Assembly (NCBI GenBank): GCA_973895155.1
Contig: OZ316895.1
Coordinates: forward strand, 5,022,001 to 5,086,000
Source of the DNA: Marsupella aquatica
Taxonomy: Eukaryota > Marchantiophyta
DNA length: 64,000 nt
Direction: 5' to 3'
The first letter of the stretch is position 1. Every line of letters starts with the position of its first letter. The translations under genes were made by a program, and so were the position numbers. Below are positions 21,991 to 33,867 of the stretch, one piece after another. Under the pieces are notes generated by a model. It worked only from the letters and a program-made list of their open reading frames with translations. It had not been told where the DNA came from and made no database searches.

Positions 21991-21999
21991 TGCAACACA

Positions 22000-23970
22000 A
22001 ACCATGCTTGGACTGGCTGCAGTTGTCTGAACTCTGGTCAGAGCCACAGTCAAGGCACCCTTGGACCATGATCGTAGCTTTTGCTGGAATAACTTCTGCC
22101 CGACATTGTAAGCAAGAAAGTCCAGATTGCATGGGCTGGGTCATTTTTTTTGAAAGCTTTCGGAAGATTCACTGCTCCTTACAAACTTCGGTTGTCAGCA
22201 ACTCACTCTTGCTTCTAGACTGAATGTTGATTATACACATTCTAGCTCACGTCTACCAACTCATCTCGTTGAAGCCAGTACTAGCCATGCTTAGATCATA
22301 AGCTGGGACATCCCTTTTTACAGTAGAAACACAGCATGCATATGATTGACTATAAATTCGGACATGTGAGGTTGCTAACAGTCCATTGCGAAGGACAGGC
22401 AGGAAATTCGGTAACAATTTTCTCAGAAAACAAGGTATATTAGTCGCAATCGACACAAAAGGGTCTTTCCTAAAAGTGAAGATCATAGACATGATTTTAG
22501 GGTTAGGTTTCTATGAAGTTATCCAACGTGTGATAATTGCCGCCAAGTCGTCTCCTACAAATGGTCTTCATAATTACCTAACTTTTCCTGATATGCTGAC
22601 AGTTCCATTGTACAACCAATGGAACTGGCATGCGGATTGCAGATCGTCCTACTTTGATACAACATGATGGCTCTGCACTATTTCGATACTGTTGACACTG
22701 CACTTTCTGTTGAAGTCTACTTTTTAACTGCTCCAAAGCCGAGTGGAAGCGTTCTTTGGAATTGGAGCACATGGTCTGTTGTTGCCTAAACAGCCAACGG
22801 AAAGTTCTGTGCAGACATATCCAATGTTCTCTGCTTGAACGGCGCCGCCCAGTTTGCTATGAAGGCCAGAATGTTCCATGCTCGTGATAGATTGGGGATC
22901 ACATAGATAGGGCTCCGCGCAGGTCGGACCACAGGGCTTTGCAAACCAGTGTCCACCATGAAAGTAGCTACACCTTTCCAGACTGTAAATCCCCTCCGAG
23001 GAGAAGTCAACAGGAGAGGATAGCTAATGACCCTGCTAGTGCAATGTTAATGAGTGATCGAATGTTTTAATGCTGTGTCAACTTTTGATAGTAACAACAG
23101 CAGACCAACGTTGAGAGAACTAAACAGTTATAGATGTCAAATCAGCCGAGTGCCATGGAGTACATGACAGACTACCATCCGAATTCACTATGTAATGAGT
23201 AGATCTTAAACTAAGACCCCTCAGTCTTTGGATGGGGTTGGCAAGTGTTCGTGTGTAAGGCCCACAGGTTTCAACTTAAAAACAAACACCGAAAGCTAAT
23301 CAGATATGCATTCTGGCTTTGCCTACAACTAGATGATACATTGATAGCCTATCAAACGCCATTGACGAGAACAGGTCGATCTATATCCATGGAAATTGTG
23401 TAAGCTTGTTCTCCTTAAATGGAGATCTATATCCCTGGAATTGTGTAAGCTGAAGGAGCGGTTGGACGTCATTAAGAGAACATGTGTGACTCGGTCAAGT
23501 CTCTAGTTAATTCCACACATTTATTTGATTCTACTGCGGACTCTTCTGTTTATGTTCAAACGCTGGCTCATACCAAGAGAGCCAATTGGTAGCCCGATGG
23601 AAGTCGTTCAAGAATCTTTGCCACGAACAGGTCAGTTTCGATCCGAGCTTAGTCGAAAGTTTCATAATTTGTATTCCATCGATTACAATTGGCAAGCTCC
23701 ACCCAACATCTAGACGCTGACGCTGACAGCATATTGTTCTTCGTGACCGCCATGTCTCAAAAGGAGCAACAAGAAGTAGACGATGAGATTGACAGCATCG
23801 TGTTCCTCTTGATCATGGTCCGGCCATTCTCTATATCTCGAATGACCTGCATGCTAACACTTCACATCAGCTGACGATGAAATGGTTGGTGTTCTGTCCA
23901 AAACCTTTCGAGGCCTTTTTCATTCCAGGATACGCTTGAACGGTCGACAAATCTTAATTCCCGACAGCCT
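22000..23970. other. Intergenic, no gene recognised
   Basis: No domain-bearing frame was seen. A short duplication lies at about 23,378-23,452: ATCTATATCC then TGGAA(A)TTGTGTAAGCT occurs twice. Confidence 0.35.
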
Positions 23971-23977
23971 TCTTCCC

Positions 23978-24146
23978 TGAAACTGTTGTCCTCCAGAACA
24001 GGCTTGAATTGGATAGTCGGCATTACCTCCCGGCCCGTTCACACTGGTGGACAGCTATCTTCTTCACTGTTACTATTGTCCTCTAAAACAGGCTGACAAA
24101 TTGGATGGGTCGACATCACCTCCCGATCACACTGGTGGACAGCTTA
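23978..24146. repeat. ~95-bp tandem duplication
   Basis: CTGTTGTCCTCCAGAACAGGCT...CACACTGGTGGACAGCT is followed by CTATTGTCCTCTAAAACAGGCT...CACACTGGTGGACAGCT. The two share ACCTCCCG and the whole 3' end. Confidence 0.75.
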
Positions 24147-24848
24147 GAAACGTTAACTTCATTTAAGTGTTCGTACCGTACCTCGGAATAGGTTCTAAGA
24201 ATACTAAGAAACTCAGGACGAAAGAATGAATGAGTATCACGACCCAAATGAGCCTTGGACCAATATTGGCCCGTGCCTTCCTACAAGTAAATGTCACACA
24301 CTACCAATGGGGCTGCCAAGAGAAACTAATATCCACTTGCAAATAAAATAACCGTGTTGCTAAAAATAGACTATAACCCTTGTTGCAAAAGGCCTATATA
24401 TTGATCGACCACCTGTACTATGATCACCGTGCGACCAAATGGGCCCACGGGGCAAAGAGAATCGAGAGAAGAAAGCCTATAATTGATCCACCAAATAATT
24501 GTATCCCATCATCGTGCCATCTTCATGGAATTTCTCAAACCACAAATAATCCTGGATTGAATCGGAATCTTGCTTTGGACGTACTGTTGACAGCTTTAAC
24601 TCCTCTACGCGGGGCAACGGCCACTTATTAGAATTTGATATATAAGCAGAGAGGAAAAATACTGAGTAGAACATACATGTGAATGCTCTTCAAAATTTAC
24701 CCTAATCGCACATTGGCCACACATTCAAGTTCTACCGCTTGGTTCAAATCTATTGGGATACACTTCCAAGCAATGAACTCGCCTAGACAGTCGGTTAGTT
24801 CACAAAAGTGCCACCACTGGGTCGAAGATGAATGTCGGGGTCTGCTTC

Positions 24849-25180
24849 AGCGGGTAGATTTACAACTCCAGAAGCTAGATGGATCCACTTCCAGGACTTC
24901 ACAGCATGACAATTGTCAAAAATCGAACCCAGGAATGACCACACAGTTGTGGATGGCCAGAAAGGAATTAGTGCAGGCCATACAAATACTCGAAGCATTC
25001 TCGCACCATTGGCCACATTGAATTCCTGGAGATTTGAAGTTATAAGTCCAGAAGCCAGATGGATCCACGACCAGTAATTCATTGGATGACAATTTTGAAC
25101 AGCGATCCCATGCATGGCCAAAGAATAGAGTTCCAGGTGAATGGCCAAACAGGTGCCAAATAGTAAACCCTACTCGCATC
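24849..25180. repeat. ~178-bp tandem duplication, diverged
   Basis: Both copies contain CCAGAAGC(T/C)AGATGGATCCAC, ATGACAATT and a GGCCA(A/G)-rich second half. They begin near 24,849 and 25,028. Confidence 0.7.
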
Positions 25181-25930
25181 ACAGATCATTTGCAGAACTT
25201 TCGAATCTATCCCCTCTCCCGGCATCATAGACCATTTGCATAACTTCCAAATCTATCCCCTCTACTCGCAGCAAAACATCAAGAGTGCAGACGGCCATAG
25301 ATAATGATTTCAAGCTGTTAATTCTAGAGCTTTCGAATCTACCCCTTTTTGTCGCAGCAACAAATCTATAGTGCAGACTACCAAAGAGTAGGATTTCACG
25401 CTGTCAAAGCAAAAATCAGTAGACCATGTGCATAACTTTCGAATCTATGTCCTGTACTGACTCGCAGCAAAATTTATATAATGCAGACCATTTGCATAGC
25501 TTTCGAATTTTTCCTGGCTCTACTCGCAATACCGTCCATACATCAGGATTCTACGCAAAACCCAAAATCCAAAGCATTTGCAGACCATTTGCAGATCATG
25601 TTCGAATCTATCCCCTCTACTCGCCACAACGTACCCACAGTAGAGATCCAAGGAAACAGCCATTACAGCAAGTTAATAGGATAGACCATATGAAAACCCT
25701 CCATCTTACCTACCAGCAGCAACGGCTACATATTTACATGTCTAAGCCTTGAAGAGCCAAAATGACTAGTACAGACAGACCATACGCATGGCATTCGACT
25801 CTATGATCTCTCCCACTCGCAGCTCAACGTCCTCTCATTATCTAAGCTTATGAGAATAGGAATGACACATGAAATCCAACACCGATTGAACAACAACCTC
25901 CAAACTTCACCATAGCAACGGCACATTAGA
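25180..25930. repeat. Degenerate tandem array with CGAATCTATCCCCTCTAC core
   Basis: About seven units repeat AGACCATTTGCATAACTTT, then CGAATCTATCCCCTCTAC, then TCGCAGCAA, at irregular 60-130-bp spacing. Clear cores lie near 25,200, 25,247, 25,336, 25,440, 25,505, 25,602 and 25,795. No conserved reading frame runs through the array. Confidence 0.75.
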
Positions 25931-25940
25931 TTTTCAAGCG

Positions 25941-26062
25941 AAGAGCCAAAATCCCTACTGCTGGCAGACCATACCGAAGTGCCAAATTCACTACTGTGCA
26001 GAAGAGCCAAAATCCCTACTGCTGGCAGACCATACCGAAGTGCCAAATGCACTACTGTGCAG
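25941..26062. repeat. ~61-bp tandem duplication, one mismatch
   Basis: The segment starting GAAGAGCCAAAATCCCTACT at 25,941 is repeated immediately from about 26,002 with a single difference (AAATTC versus AAATGC). It ends the degenerate array to its left. Confidence 0.92.
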
Positions 26063-26416
26063 ACCATAGGCATCACTTCCGGTTTTCTCCCCAGCAACAT
26101 TATTCCAAAGAAAGAAATTAAATTCCTAAACTAAGAACCGAAAGATTGATCACACTTCGAAACTGTATCTTCTGCTCCCTCCATACAGTCGTGACAGTGA
26201 GTAAATATTAGCCTCAACCACAACTACAGACTTCATGAATGGATTTGAATGCAGACGAACTAGCAAAATCGTTGAGGGAAGATAACGATCTCGGTCAGTG
26301 GGTGGGAGGTACAAGTACAGTAGCTGAGTGGTTGGAGGTCCTTCATACGGTATGGAAAATGCTGAAGGGCGATTGTAAACCACATGCAAGGGCTTTGGTG
26401 TATTTGTTGTTGACCG

Positions 26417-26529
26417 GGATTCTCATTTGCTCTCTCCTTTGCTAATACAAGCTATGCCCTTCGAAAATCTAAAGTTTAACTTGTTAAAGTTTAGCTTGTA
26501 GAAGCAAAGGAGATAGCAAATGAGGATCC
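26417..26529. repeat. 37-bp inverted repeat with 39-nt loop; miRNA-precursor-like hairpin
   Basis: Arm 26,417-26,453 (GGATTCTCATTTGCT...TACAAGCT) pairs with arm 26,493-26,529 (AGCTTGTA...AGCAAATGAGGATCC) with 33 of 37 positions matched and no bulges. The loop contains a smaller palindromic TAAAGTTTAAC/GTTAAAGTTTA. Size and pairing are like a plant miRNA precursor on either strand, but the arms match no miRNA family I recognise. A small foldback transposon relic is the alternative. Confidence 0.78.
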
Positions 26530-26999
26530 ATTTTCGACTCAATGAATTGGAGATGCAGCAAGTATCGCTTTCCACTTGTAAGCTCCGTACTCCTCGCGCT
26601 GGATAACATCAGTTCGACATGTTTGTCACAAAAATTCTCGACGATCTTGATATCGCGAGAAAACCCTGGCTGTCGAACCCTGCCAATTCCTGAACACCAC
26701 AAAATCATCCCAGAAACAGAGACTGAGTCGGGAAATTTGTCAGCGGCGGCAAAGAAATCGATGGACGTACAGTGAGGAACTTCGTGAGTTTGAAGATTAG
26801 TGTAAAAAGTAAGGACGTAGAAGTTCAGACTAACAAGCTAGTCGCAAACCTCATAAATTTTGCGTCGACGTCAAACGATGCAAGCCCTCAAAAGATGCAC
26901 GAGAGACAGACGGACAACCGTGTGCCACTGCCAGAATGTGTGCGTCACTCACTTGTAACGATTCTGAAGCGGTAGGAGCTCAGGTGCCAGGGATTCGAG

Positions 27000-29300
27000 T
27001 CATTTCGTGTGCCAGGCCAGGAGCCCATTAGTGCCTGGAGGAATCATGGTGGAGGCAGGACGAAGCAGCGGGGGCTTGCTTCCCTTCATTCGACTATTGC
27101 ACGTGGGAGTCACTGAAGAGAAATGAGCAAGTCTTCGGTTCAATTCTTCGAAAGAGCAAAACACTCTTCAAATAGTCGGGAGAGTTTGCGGGAAAAGGGT
27201 ACGAAGCTCAAAAGTTGTTCACGGGCAAGCAACACGCACGGAGAAACGTCTGGCAGAAAAGCTAAAAAGCAGGGGCAGCACGAACTAGGCGTTCTGAAAA
27301 ACAACCAGGGAGTGGGACAACACCCAAGGTGCATAGACTTTCGCGGCGACAGCTACTGTCCTGTACTATTGGCAATGCTGGCTGATGCTGACTGTAGCAG
27401 CCAGGGCTCTCCCGGGGATGGCAGCCCACCCTCTCCTCTACGAGTTCCAACAGACTACTACAGTAAATTCCACAATCGTCAGATGCATGACGAAAGCTGG
27501 TGATCCTCTAACCTCGAATCTTTGAAGACCACCTTGGGTTGGTAGATACTCTGACAGCAAAAGGATGAAGGTGCCTCCATTGCGGAATTTGGCTGGGAAA
27601 ATAAGAGGGCTCGGGGCCTCGGGGAGTCTCCCCTGGGTGGCATTGGACAGATAAGATCTCACAAGTGTAGGTAATCGGGCCTGTCGTTTCAATCTTGGGG
27701 ATCATAACAGGTAGGGCTCCAGCCATAGGTGAACAAATTTGGTGGTGGGTTGTGCCAGACCAAGCAGGCGAGCGGTCTCTGCTTCATGATCTTATCTGTC
27801 GTACCCTACCACGTGCATTGGGCTGGGCTTTTCAATGCCATCGAGCTCACTTTGTGCGCAGCTCTTCTTGGCGGGTTCCCAAGTCAGTACAAGCCTTCAT
27901 AGTATTCTACGGTAGCTTGTCTTCTTCACCTCCTACTGGCTGGGCCCTTAGTAGAAGCCCTTGCAGTGACCTGCTAGTCAGCACTGGAATTGTTTTTGCA
28001 ACCTTTCATCTTTCCTCCTCAGTAGCCCGGGCGCAGATTCCCGCTGTTGTGGTTCTTTGCCTAGCTTCTATGATGACAGAAGGAGCAGCAGCTGGCCTAG
28101 AGCCCTGGACCATCGAGTACTCCCTTGTTTGCACCCTATATTGTGATGTCCAACCAGTCACCAGGCCTCGAACGACCCAAGGCCCCATGGCGTCAGTGAC
28201 TCGCCGATAAAGTTGTTTGGATTCTCTGCGGGCTGCTGGTCCTCCACGGCCCCGACACTGCTAAATATCGCTCTATATTATGTCTTTAGCTGTGGCAATG
28301 ATCATCCCTCTGAACCAAAAGATACCCACCTTCTCCAGGCCCGGCCTACTTGCCTATGCCTGTATATGTGATGACTACGGTAGTAAGTTTCTCCAAATTT
28401 ATGTACGATTTGGTACCTTCGATCCCTCCCCAAGCCCGTGACTCGGATTCAACCCAAATTCTTCCCAGCTTCCGCCCCCACTAATCCTCGAGAGTCACCT
28501 GACCCTCCTGGGGTTGCCAAAGGGCACTTGCAGGTACGCCCGTCGTCGTTTATTAAGTGAGCGGTCCTTGGGGGCCTTGCATTGAAAGATTACACATCAT
28601 TCCATAAGGAAAAACAGTGGTTTCTTTCAAGTAGCAGCTCTCAATCGGGGCCTTGCCCGTGAGTGCTTAATGATTCAGGAACACTGCCATCTGCATTCCT
28701 CTCGCGGCCCATCCAACTGGATTAATTTCGCATTTGCTGTCAAGAGTATTATGGTCCCTCCTCCATCCAAATCATGACACGGGAACATATGCCGTTGTGA
28801 GGGGTAGTGACTGAACTAACGATGAACATGTCTATAACTTTCACACATGTGAGGATAAGGGGAGAGAGCCTGCCCGGCCCGAATTCAATTCCAGCCAGCC
28901 CTGTGTTTACCGAAGTATTCGCACAGCTTTTTACAAGACGACTAATGTATAACCTGTTTGGTGGGGTTGACCCCAGGCTAATGATTCCCTTGGTGGGCTC
29001 CGGGCAGATTGATGAACTACTCACGATGAACGGCACGAATGGAATACACTCCCAGTTTGCAAGGCACACCGTCCGGCCGCGCTCTGGGGCCGCCACAATG
29101 TATATTTTGCCTTGGCCTGTGGGAAGCCCGAGAACTGGATGAAAAGAATTGGAAAGGAAAAGTGTAGACTTGGTGGGAAAGATAGATACGCTGACGTGCT
29201 TCCTTATTACCGGTTACTGGTGATAAGGACATTGCTCCAAGCGTCCCGTTTCTGAGCACTCATGCTTGTCCCATCGTAACCTTTCTGTCACCCAAGTACT
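27000..29300. other. Relatively G+C-rich block without a recognised gene
   Basis: The sequence is visibly richer in G+C than its surroundings and carries longer frames: 27,123-27,503 (+, 126 codons), 27,695-28,210 (+, 171 codons) and 28,807-29,142 (+, 111 codons). Opposite-strand frames cover the same bases. None shows a familiar domain. Composition suggests a decayed gene or transposon interior; no splice-connected model could be supported. Confidence 0.35.
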
Positions 29301-29429
29301 TTTTCCAAACTAAAGTGACTGATTTTTATACTATTCTATCCTTCGCTGCGAAATAAAAAATGGTGCACCCTGTGAAAGCAAAGGACGGTGAGAGAAACCA
29401 CCTGGTTCTGGAATGATTAGCGGATCAGA

Positions 29430-29780
29430 TGTGAACACTGTTCGGTTAGCTGCATTTAAGTCGAAAATTTCCCTATTCCGTCAACTCACCGAGAACCCAG
29501 CTTGGGAAGCTCAGACTGTTCTGTTACCTGAATTTACCGGAATCTGCGCTTTGTCCAAAACATGAGCAGTTACGTTACCTGAATCAATATACGGTGCCCA
29601 TTGTCCAGAACTTGAACTGTTTCGTCGACTGAGGGTGAACTAAAATGTTCCGTCAAGCGAATGGAAAAATGAAAGTTAGGGACTCCGTCAACTGAATTGT
29701 AACCGAGAATTAGAAACCAAAAGTTCCGTCAACTGAATCGTGATCGAGCATTGGAGACTGTTCCATCGACGAATCAAATA
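29430..29780. repeat. Degenerate array of TTCCGTCAACTGAAT-type units
   Basis: About nine units of 35-45 bp carry variants of (T)GTTCCGTCAACTGAATYGTRACCGAG. The clearest are at about 29,475, 29,519, 29,570, 29,609, 29,645, 29,687, 29,722 and 29,757. Successive units are diverged, so the array is old. Confidence 0.65.
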
Positions 29781-29789
29781 GGAAAAAGT

Positions 29790-30784
29790 GCTCAAACGAG
29801 ACCGCCAGTCCATTCAAATTACAGTTGAGCTGCTAGTTTCCACGAATTGAAGGGAATTAACGAGAATAACATATCGTAATTTGTCAGCTACTACTGGACG
29901 ACACGTACGCAATTGGCCTCCGGCCACTCTTCAGAAATGCGGTCGTAAGGTACTCATGTATACCCGTATTGGGACTTCTGGGATATATCTTTTATTAGGC
30001 ACTTAACGTAGGCCGGTGCGTGGTCCAGGAAGATGATGGGCAATCATCTCACTTGAGGCTGTAAGCTTTTTGTTTGCGAAGTACTCCCTTCTCTAGGAAC
30101 TGTAGCTGTCCCGGCCCGTTAGCAGTACAAAACAAAAGACGCAAGTCGTGACAGACATCATCCTCGCTGGACAAACTCAAGTCATTTTCTCCTGACCGGC
30201 CATCAGTCTTTCCTTTCAGAATCACCTCTCAGTCTCTCGCTCACCAACTAGCAAATGATCAAGCAGCAGCAGCATAGCGAAGAATCTAGCGACAAAATAC
30301 CCTATGCATCACCCTTGTCTTCAACAAACAAAATCTTTATCTGTCCCCACTTTCCTCTTTGGGAGCGCATTGATACCCATCATTCCATCATCGTGTACTG
30401 CATATATAAATGGGCTGCCTGTGATTACTCTCTCGGCATCTCAGTACAGTATCTATCGTCCTTGCCTCGTGGAGGCAGATCAGCACTCCACCGCAGATGC
30501 CGGTTGCACTCTCGATTGGGCTCCTCCACCCCCGGTCCTTCTCTCTTCCTTTTTCCTTTCCTTTACCCAATCCATATTCTGCTCAACGCAATCTCATTCT
30601 TCGTTTACTCAGAGTCCACTACGGTACTCTCAGTCAGTCCTTCGGTACTCTCAGTCAATCCTTCGGTAGTGAGTCCACTCCTGTCATTCCTTTTTCTCCC
30701 AAAATTCACTAGTTCTCGAGTCAACGGATAATTCTTCGATTCTTATCGTCTAGATTCGTTTTTTTGTGTTTTTTTTCTTGTCCA
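29790..30784. other. Intergenic; pyrimidine-rich 3' part, no gene recognised
   Basis: From 30,180 to 30,780 the + strand is C/T-rich. A 23-bp direct repeat at about 30,625-30,672 (TACTCTCAGTCARTCCTTCGG) overlaps frames of up to 158 codons, which look like a by-product of low complexity. Confidence 0.4.
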
Positions 30785-31620
30785 CTCAATTTAATATTAA
30801 TTAAATATTATTTTTTTAATACACATTCTCTAAATAAATAGGATTCTTTTTTTTTTTAATCTACATTTCCTTAACTTTTAAAAAATTTTATTTTAGAATA
30901 AAATTTATATAATTTTTCTATTATAAATATTATTTAAAGTTATTAATATTCATCCTCTTTAAAATTAGAATATAATAAGTTTATTTATATATTAATAATA
31001 TTTTAAATATAAAATAAAATATGAGGATGAATTTTAATAACTTCTAAAATAATATATATAATAATATTTTAATAATATTTTAATAATATTGTAATAATAT
31101 TTTATTATTAATATTATAAAATAATTTTTTATTTTGATAAATTTAATATTAAATAAAAATGTTTTATTAAATATTAAATATTAAATATATATTTAAATTT
31201 ATAATTATTTAAATATTTTTTATTAATTTAATAATATTCACAAATTGATAATATAAGAAATAAAATTATATATAAACCAAAAAAATATAAAAAATACTAA
31301 TATTAAATTTAAAAATTATAATTTTTGAATTAATTCCAAAATATTCATTAGAAGAATCATAAATTTAGAAATAAAATTTTAAAATAAATTTTGAAAATAA
31401 ATTAAAATATAAAATAATAATTAAAATATAAAAATATGATAGAAAGAAATTTTTTTATGAAATAATAATTATGAGTATGAAATTATAATAAAAAAAAAAA
31501 TTTTGAAAAAATATTTATAAATATAAAATTATGATAAAATTTTTCTATGAAATAATAATTAAAAATAAAAAATTATGATAATTTTTTATTTTCTTATTTA
31601 TATTATTTAATTATGTTTTA
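30785..31620. other. Extremely A+T-rich island (~835 bp)
   Basis: G and C are almost absent (roughly one base in ten by eye), against about 40% outside, and both borders are sharp. The interior contains (TTTAATAATA)n at about 31,063-31,112 and two diverged tandem copies of a TATGAAATAATAATTA segment near 31,455 and 31,545. There is no reading frame or recognisable gene. It could be an expanded low-complexity sequence, a scaffold-attachment-like region, or an insertion of foreign A/T-rich DNA. Confidence 0.85.
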
Positions 31621-33867
31621 ATCACTAGAAAACTATTCATTTGTGTTTCAATCACTACAAACAGATTTTCTATATTCTTGCTTTTGTATTCTTGGAACTC
31701 TGCCATGATCAATTTAATTTGAATTTTGAGTGCACCACCACCCTCACTAGAAAGGTTCACTCCCAGTCTCATTAGTATTGATTCACTCACGAAGTACTTC
31801 TGGCTCAGGAGACATTTCCAAGAAATTTAGTCTTTGAGGCTGTTTACCTGGTTGTTTGCGAACTTCATCGTCCACTATTCCACATTCAGTGGGAGTACTT
31901 CTGACACACTACGGGATTGATACCGAATTCATTAACGGATACGAATTCGCGTTGTACAGTCAGGAGCTCGAGATGGGGAGTTCGGAATTGTTGCTCCTGT
32001 TATCACAGTTGTCAGTTTATTTGATGTTTGTGGGTTCGTGCAGTTAGTTTCTTCTTTTATGGTACTTGTTGATGAACAAGTTGCTCCTCAGGATCGGAAT
32101 TTGGAAAATAGAAGATGGTTTTGAAAGACGTGCAGAGCAGGAGGATAATGAACACCTTCGCAGAATCTGACAACAACAGAGGCCTTCTGTTTCCTCCAGT
32201 TTTGTAAGCGCCAGGTACGCTCAGCCGCTCAGTACAAGTGGATTCCAAAGTCAGCAATTCAAACAGACGCTGCACTATTTCCTGAGAGCTAACTATGCAG
32301 CTGGCCCCATGAGCGATTTATGCTCGGCACCGTTCGTAGTCTACGAGACAGCTCCCCTCAATCTTCAGAGGCACACAGCTTTCATTCACACCAGAAGCTC
32401 CAATAAATTTGTCGTGTATACTATGGAACGTTTGCTGGACATACCAATACCCCCGACATTTTTGCTAACGAGCAAACTCCGTGTGAATGGATGCATGAAG
32501 CAAATTTCGTTCATTAGAAAGTAGAAACCCTTTGTTGGAAGATTACCGACGGTCTTTCAGATGTCTCTTTAGGATCGATGCATGCACTATCACTGGTTGA
32601 TCCCTACCCCTAGACTTTGGTCTTTGAATGGTCAGGTTTATTTCTTCTGGCCCCCTATGATTCTAGTCATTGAATGATGAGTTTTACTCCGCCTGACCCC
32701 TATAATTTCGGACTTCGAAACGGTCAGCTTATTTTCAGCCTGGCTCCTATGGCCCTACGCTCACAGCATGATAAGTTGAGCTCAGACCCGGTCACCAGGG
32801 TTGCTATTACCGTAACCCATATCACAAATGACAAATTCTTCAACAGTTATAGATCAGGTAAATAAATGCTGTTCTTTAATGGCAATACTTGCAAATCAAA
32901 GCTTTGTCCCTCACCTGAGAACACAACTATATCTTGTACCCCTGGCAAATCCACCATCTATGATAGAGTGCATCATGCTCGCTTCGGGTAAGCGAGCTCC
33001 ACGTAAGCGTACATATCACATTGGCGCCAACACTGTGGCCACAATGTCTCAAATAGTATCTGATCTAACGGTGAGGGTGGTGCATCCACTTCGAGGTGAA
33101 GATCGCGAGTTGGGACAAGAGAAGCTTTCTGCACAAACTGCCCTGGTGACGCACAGATGGTCAGAATTGTACATAGTATAGCACCGTGCTTTGCAAACCT
33201 TAGTGTACCGGAACTCCGTATTGGCAATTTGTTTTGAAGCGGTGGAGGTTTATTAGAGATTTAGACCCGGTGTGACTCGCTTCCCCATGCCAATGGTTTC
33301 ACAGTTCCCACCATAATTATCATTCTGCTTGGGTGGAAGCAGTACGGAGCATTTTTCTCGAGAAGCGGGTATTGAATTAACTCAAGGCGACAAAGGTGGC
33401 CTGATCAAGTGCGAAAACCGAGGGGATTTTTGAGTACGCAATTATTGGAAAGGGTACAAGACTACAAGTACGACTTACCACGTCGGCACGTACTGTCGGT
33501 CTTGCCTTCATGCATGCTGCATTGCTACTGCTCAGCTGCTAATAAAACACTCCTTGTTATACGGAAGGTCAGAACTCTGACTCAGAATGATAAAACAAAT
33601 CCCGAGAACATACAATCATCCATCCTCAACTCCAATGCTTCTAGTGCATCATTCTGCGTCGATTTCGACCAATGTAGTACTACTCTGCTGCTTGGAGAAA
33701 CTGCATCAATATGGTTGGCAGGGCAAGAAAGAGTCCCTATTTATCAGATCTCGTGAAGGTCGCAAACTGTCCACAAACTGACTCTCTCTTGCCCTGCAAC
33801 CATAGTTTGCAAACGGTTGGCAAGAAAGGTTGGCAAGAAAGGTCCGTTGCTTGGCCTATGCCAAGAG
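31621..33867. other. Intergenic between A/T island and R1 cluster
   Basis: Frames up to 117 codons (32,828-33,181, +) have no recognised domain. A small degenerate tandem array lies at 32,607-32,790. Just before the R1 cluster, GGTTGGCAAGAAAGG occurs twice in tandem (33,814-33,843). Confidence 0.35.
32607..32790. repeat. ~46-bp degenerate tandem array, 4 units
   Basis: Units start CCCCTAGACTTTGG, CCCCTATGATTCTAG, CCCCTATAATTTCGG and CTCCTATGGCCC at about 32,607, 32,652, 32,697 and 32,743. Each is followed by a GAATGGTCAG/GAATGATGAG-like centre. Confidence 0.7.
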
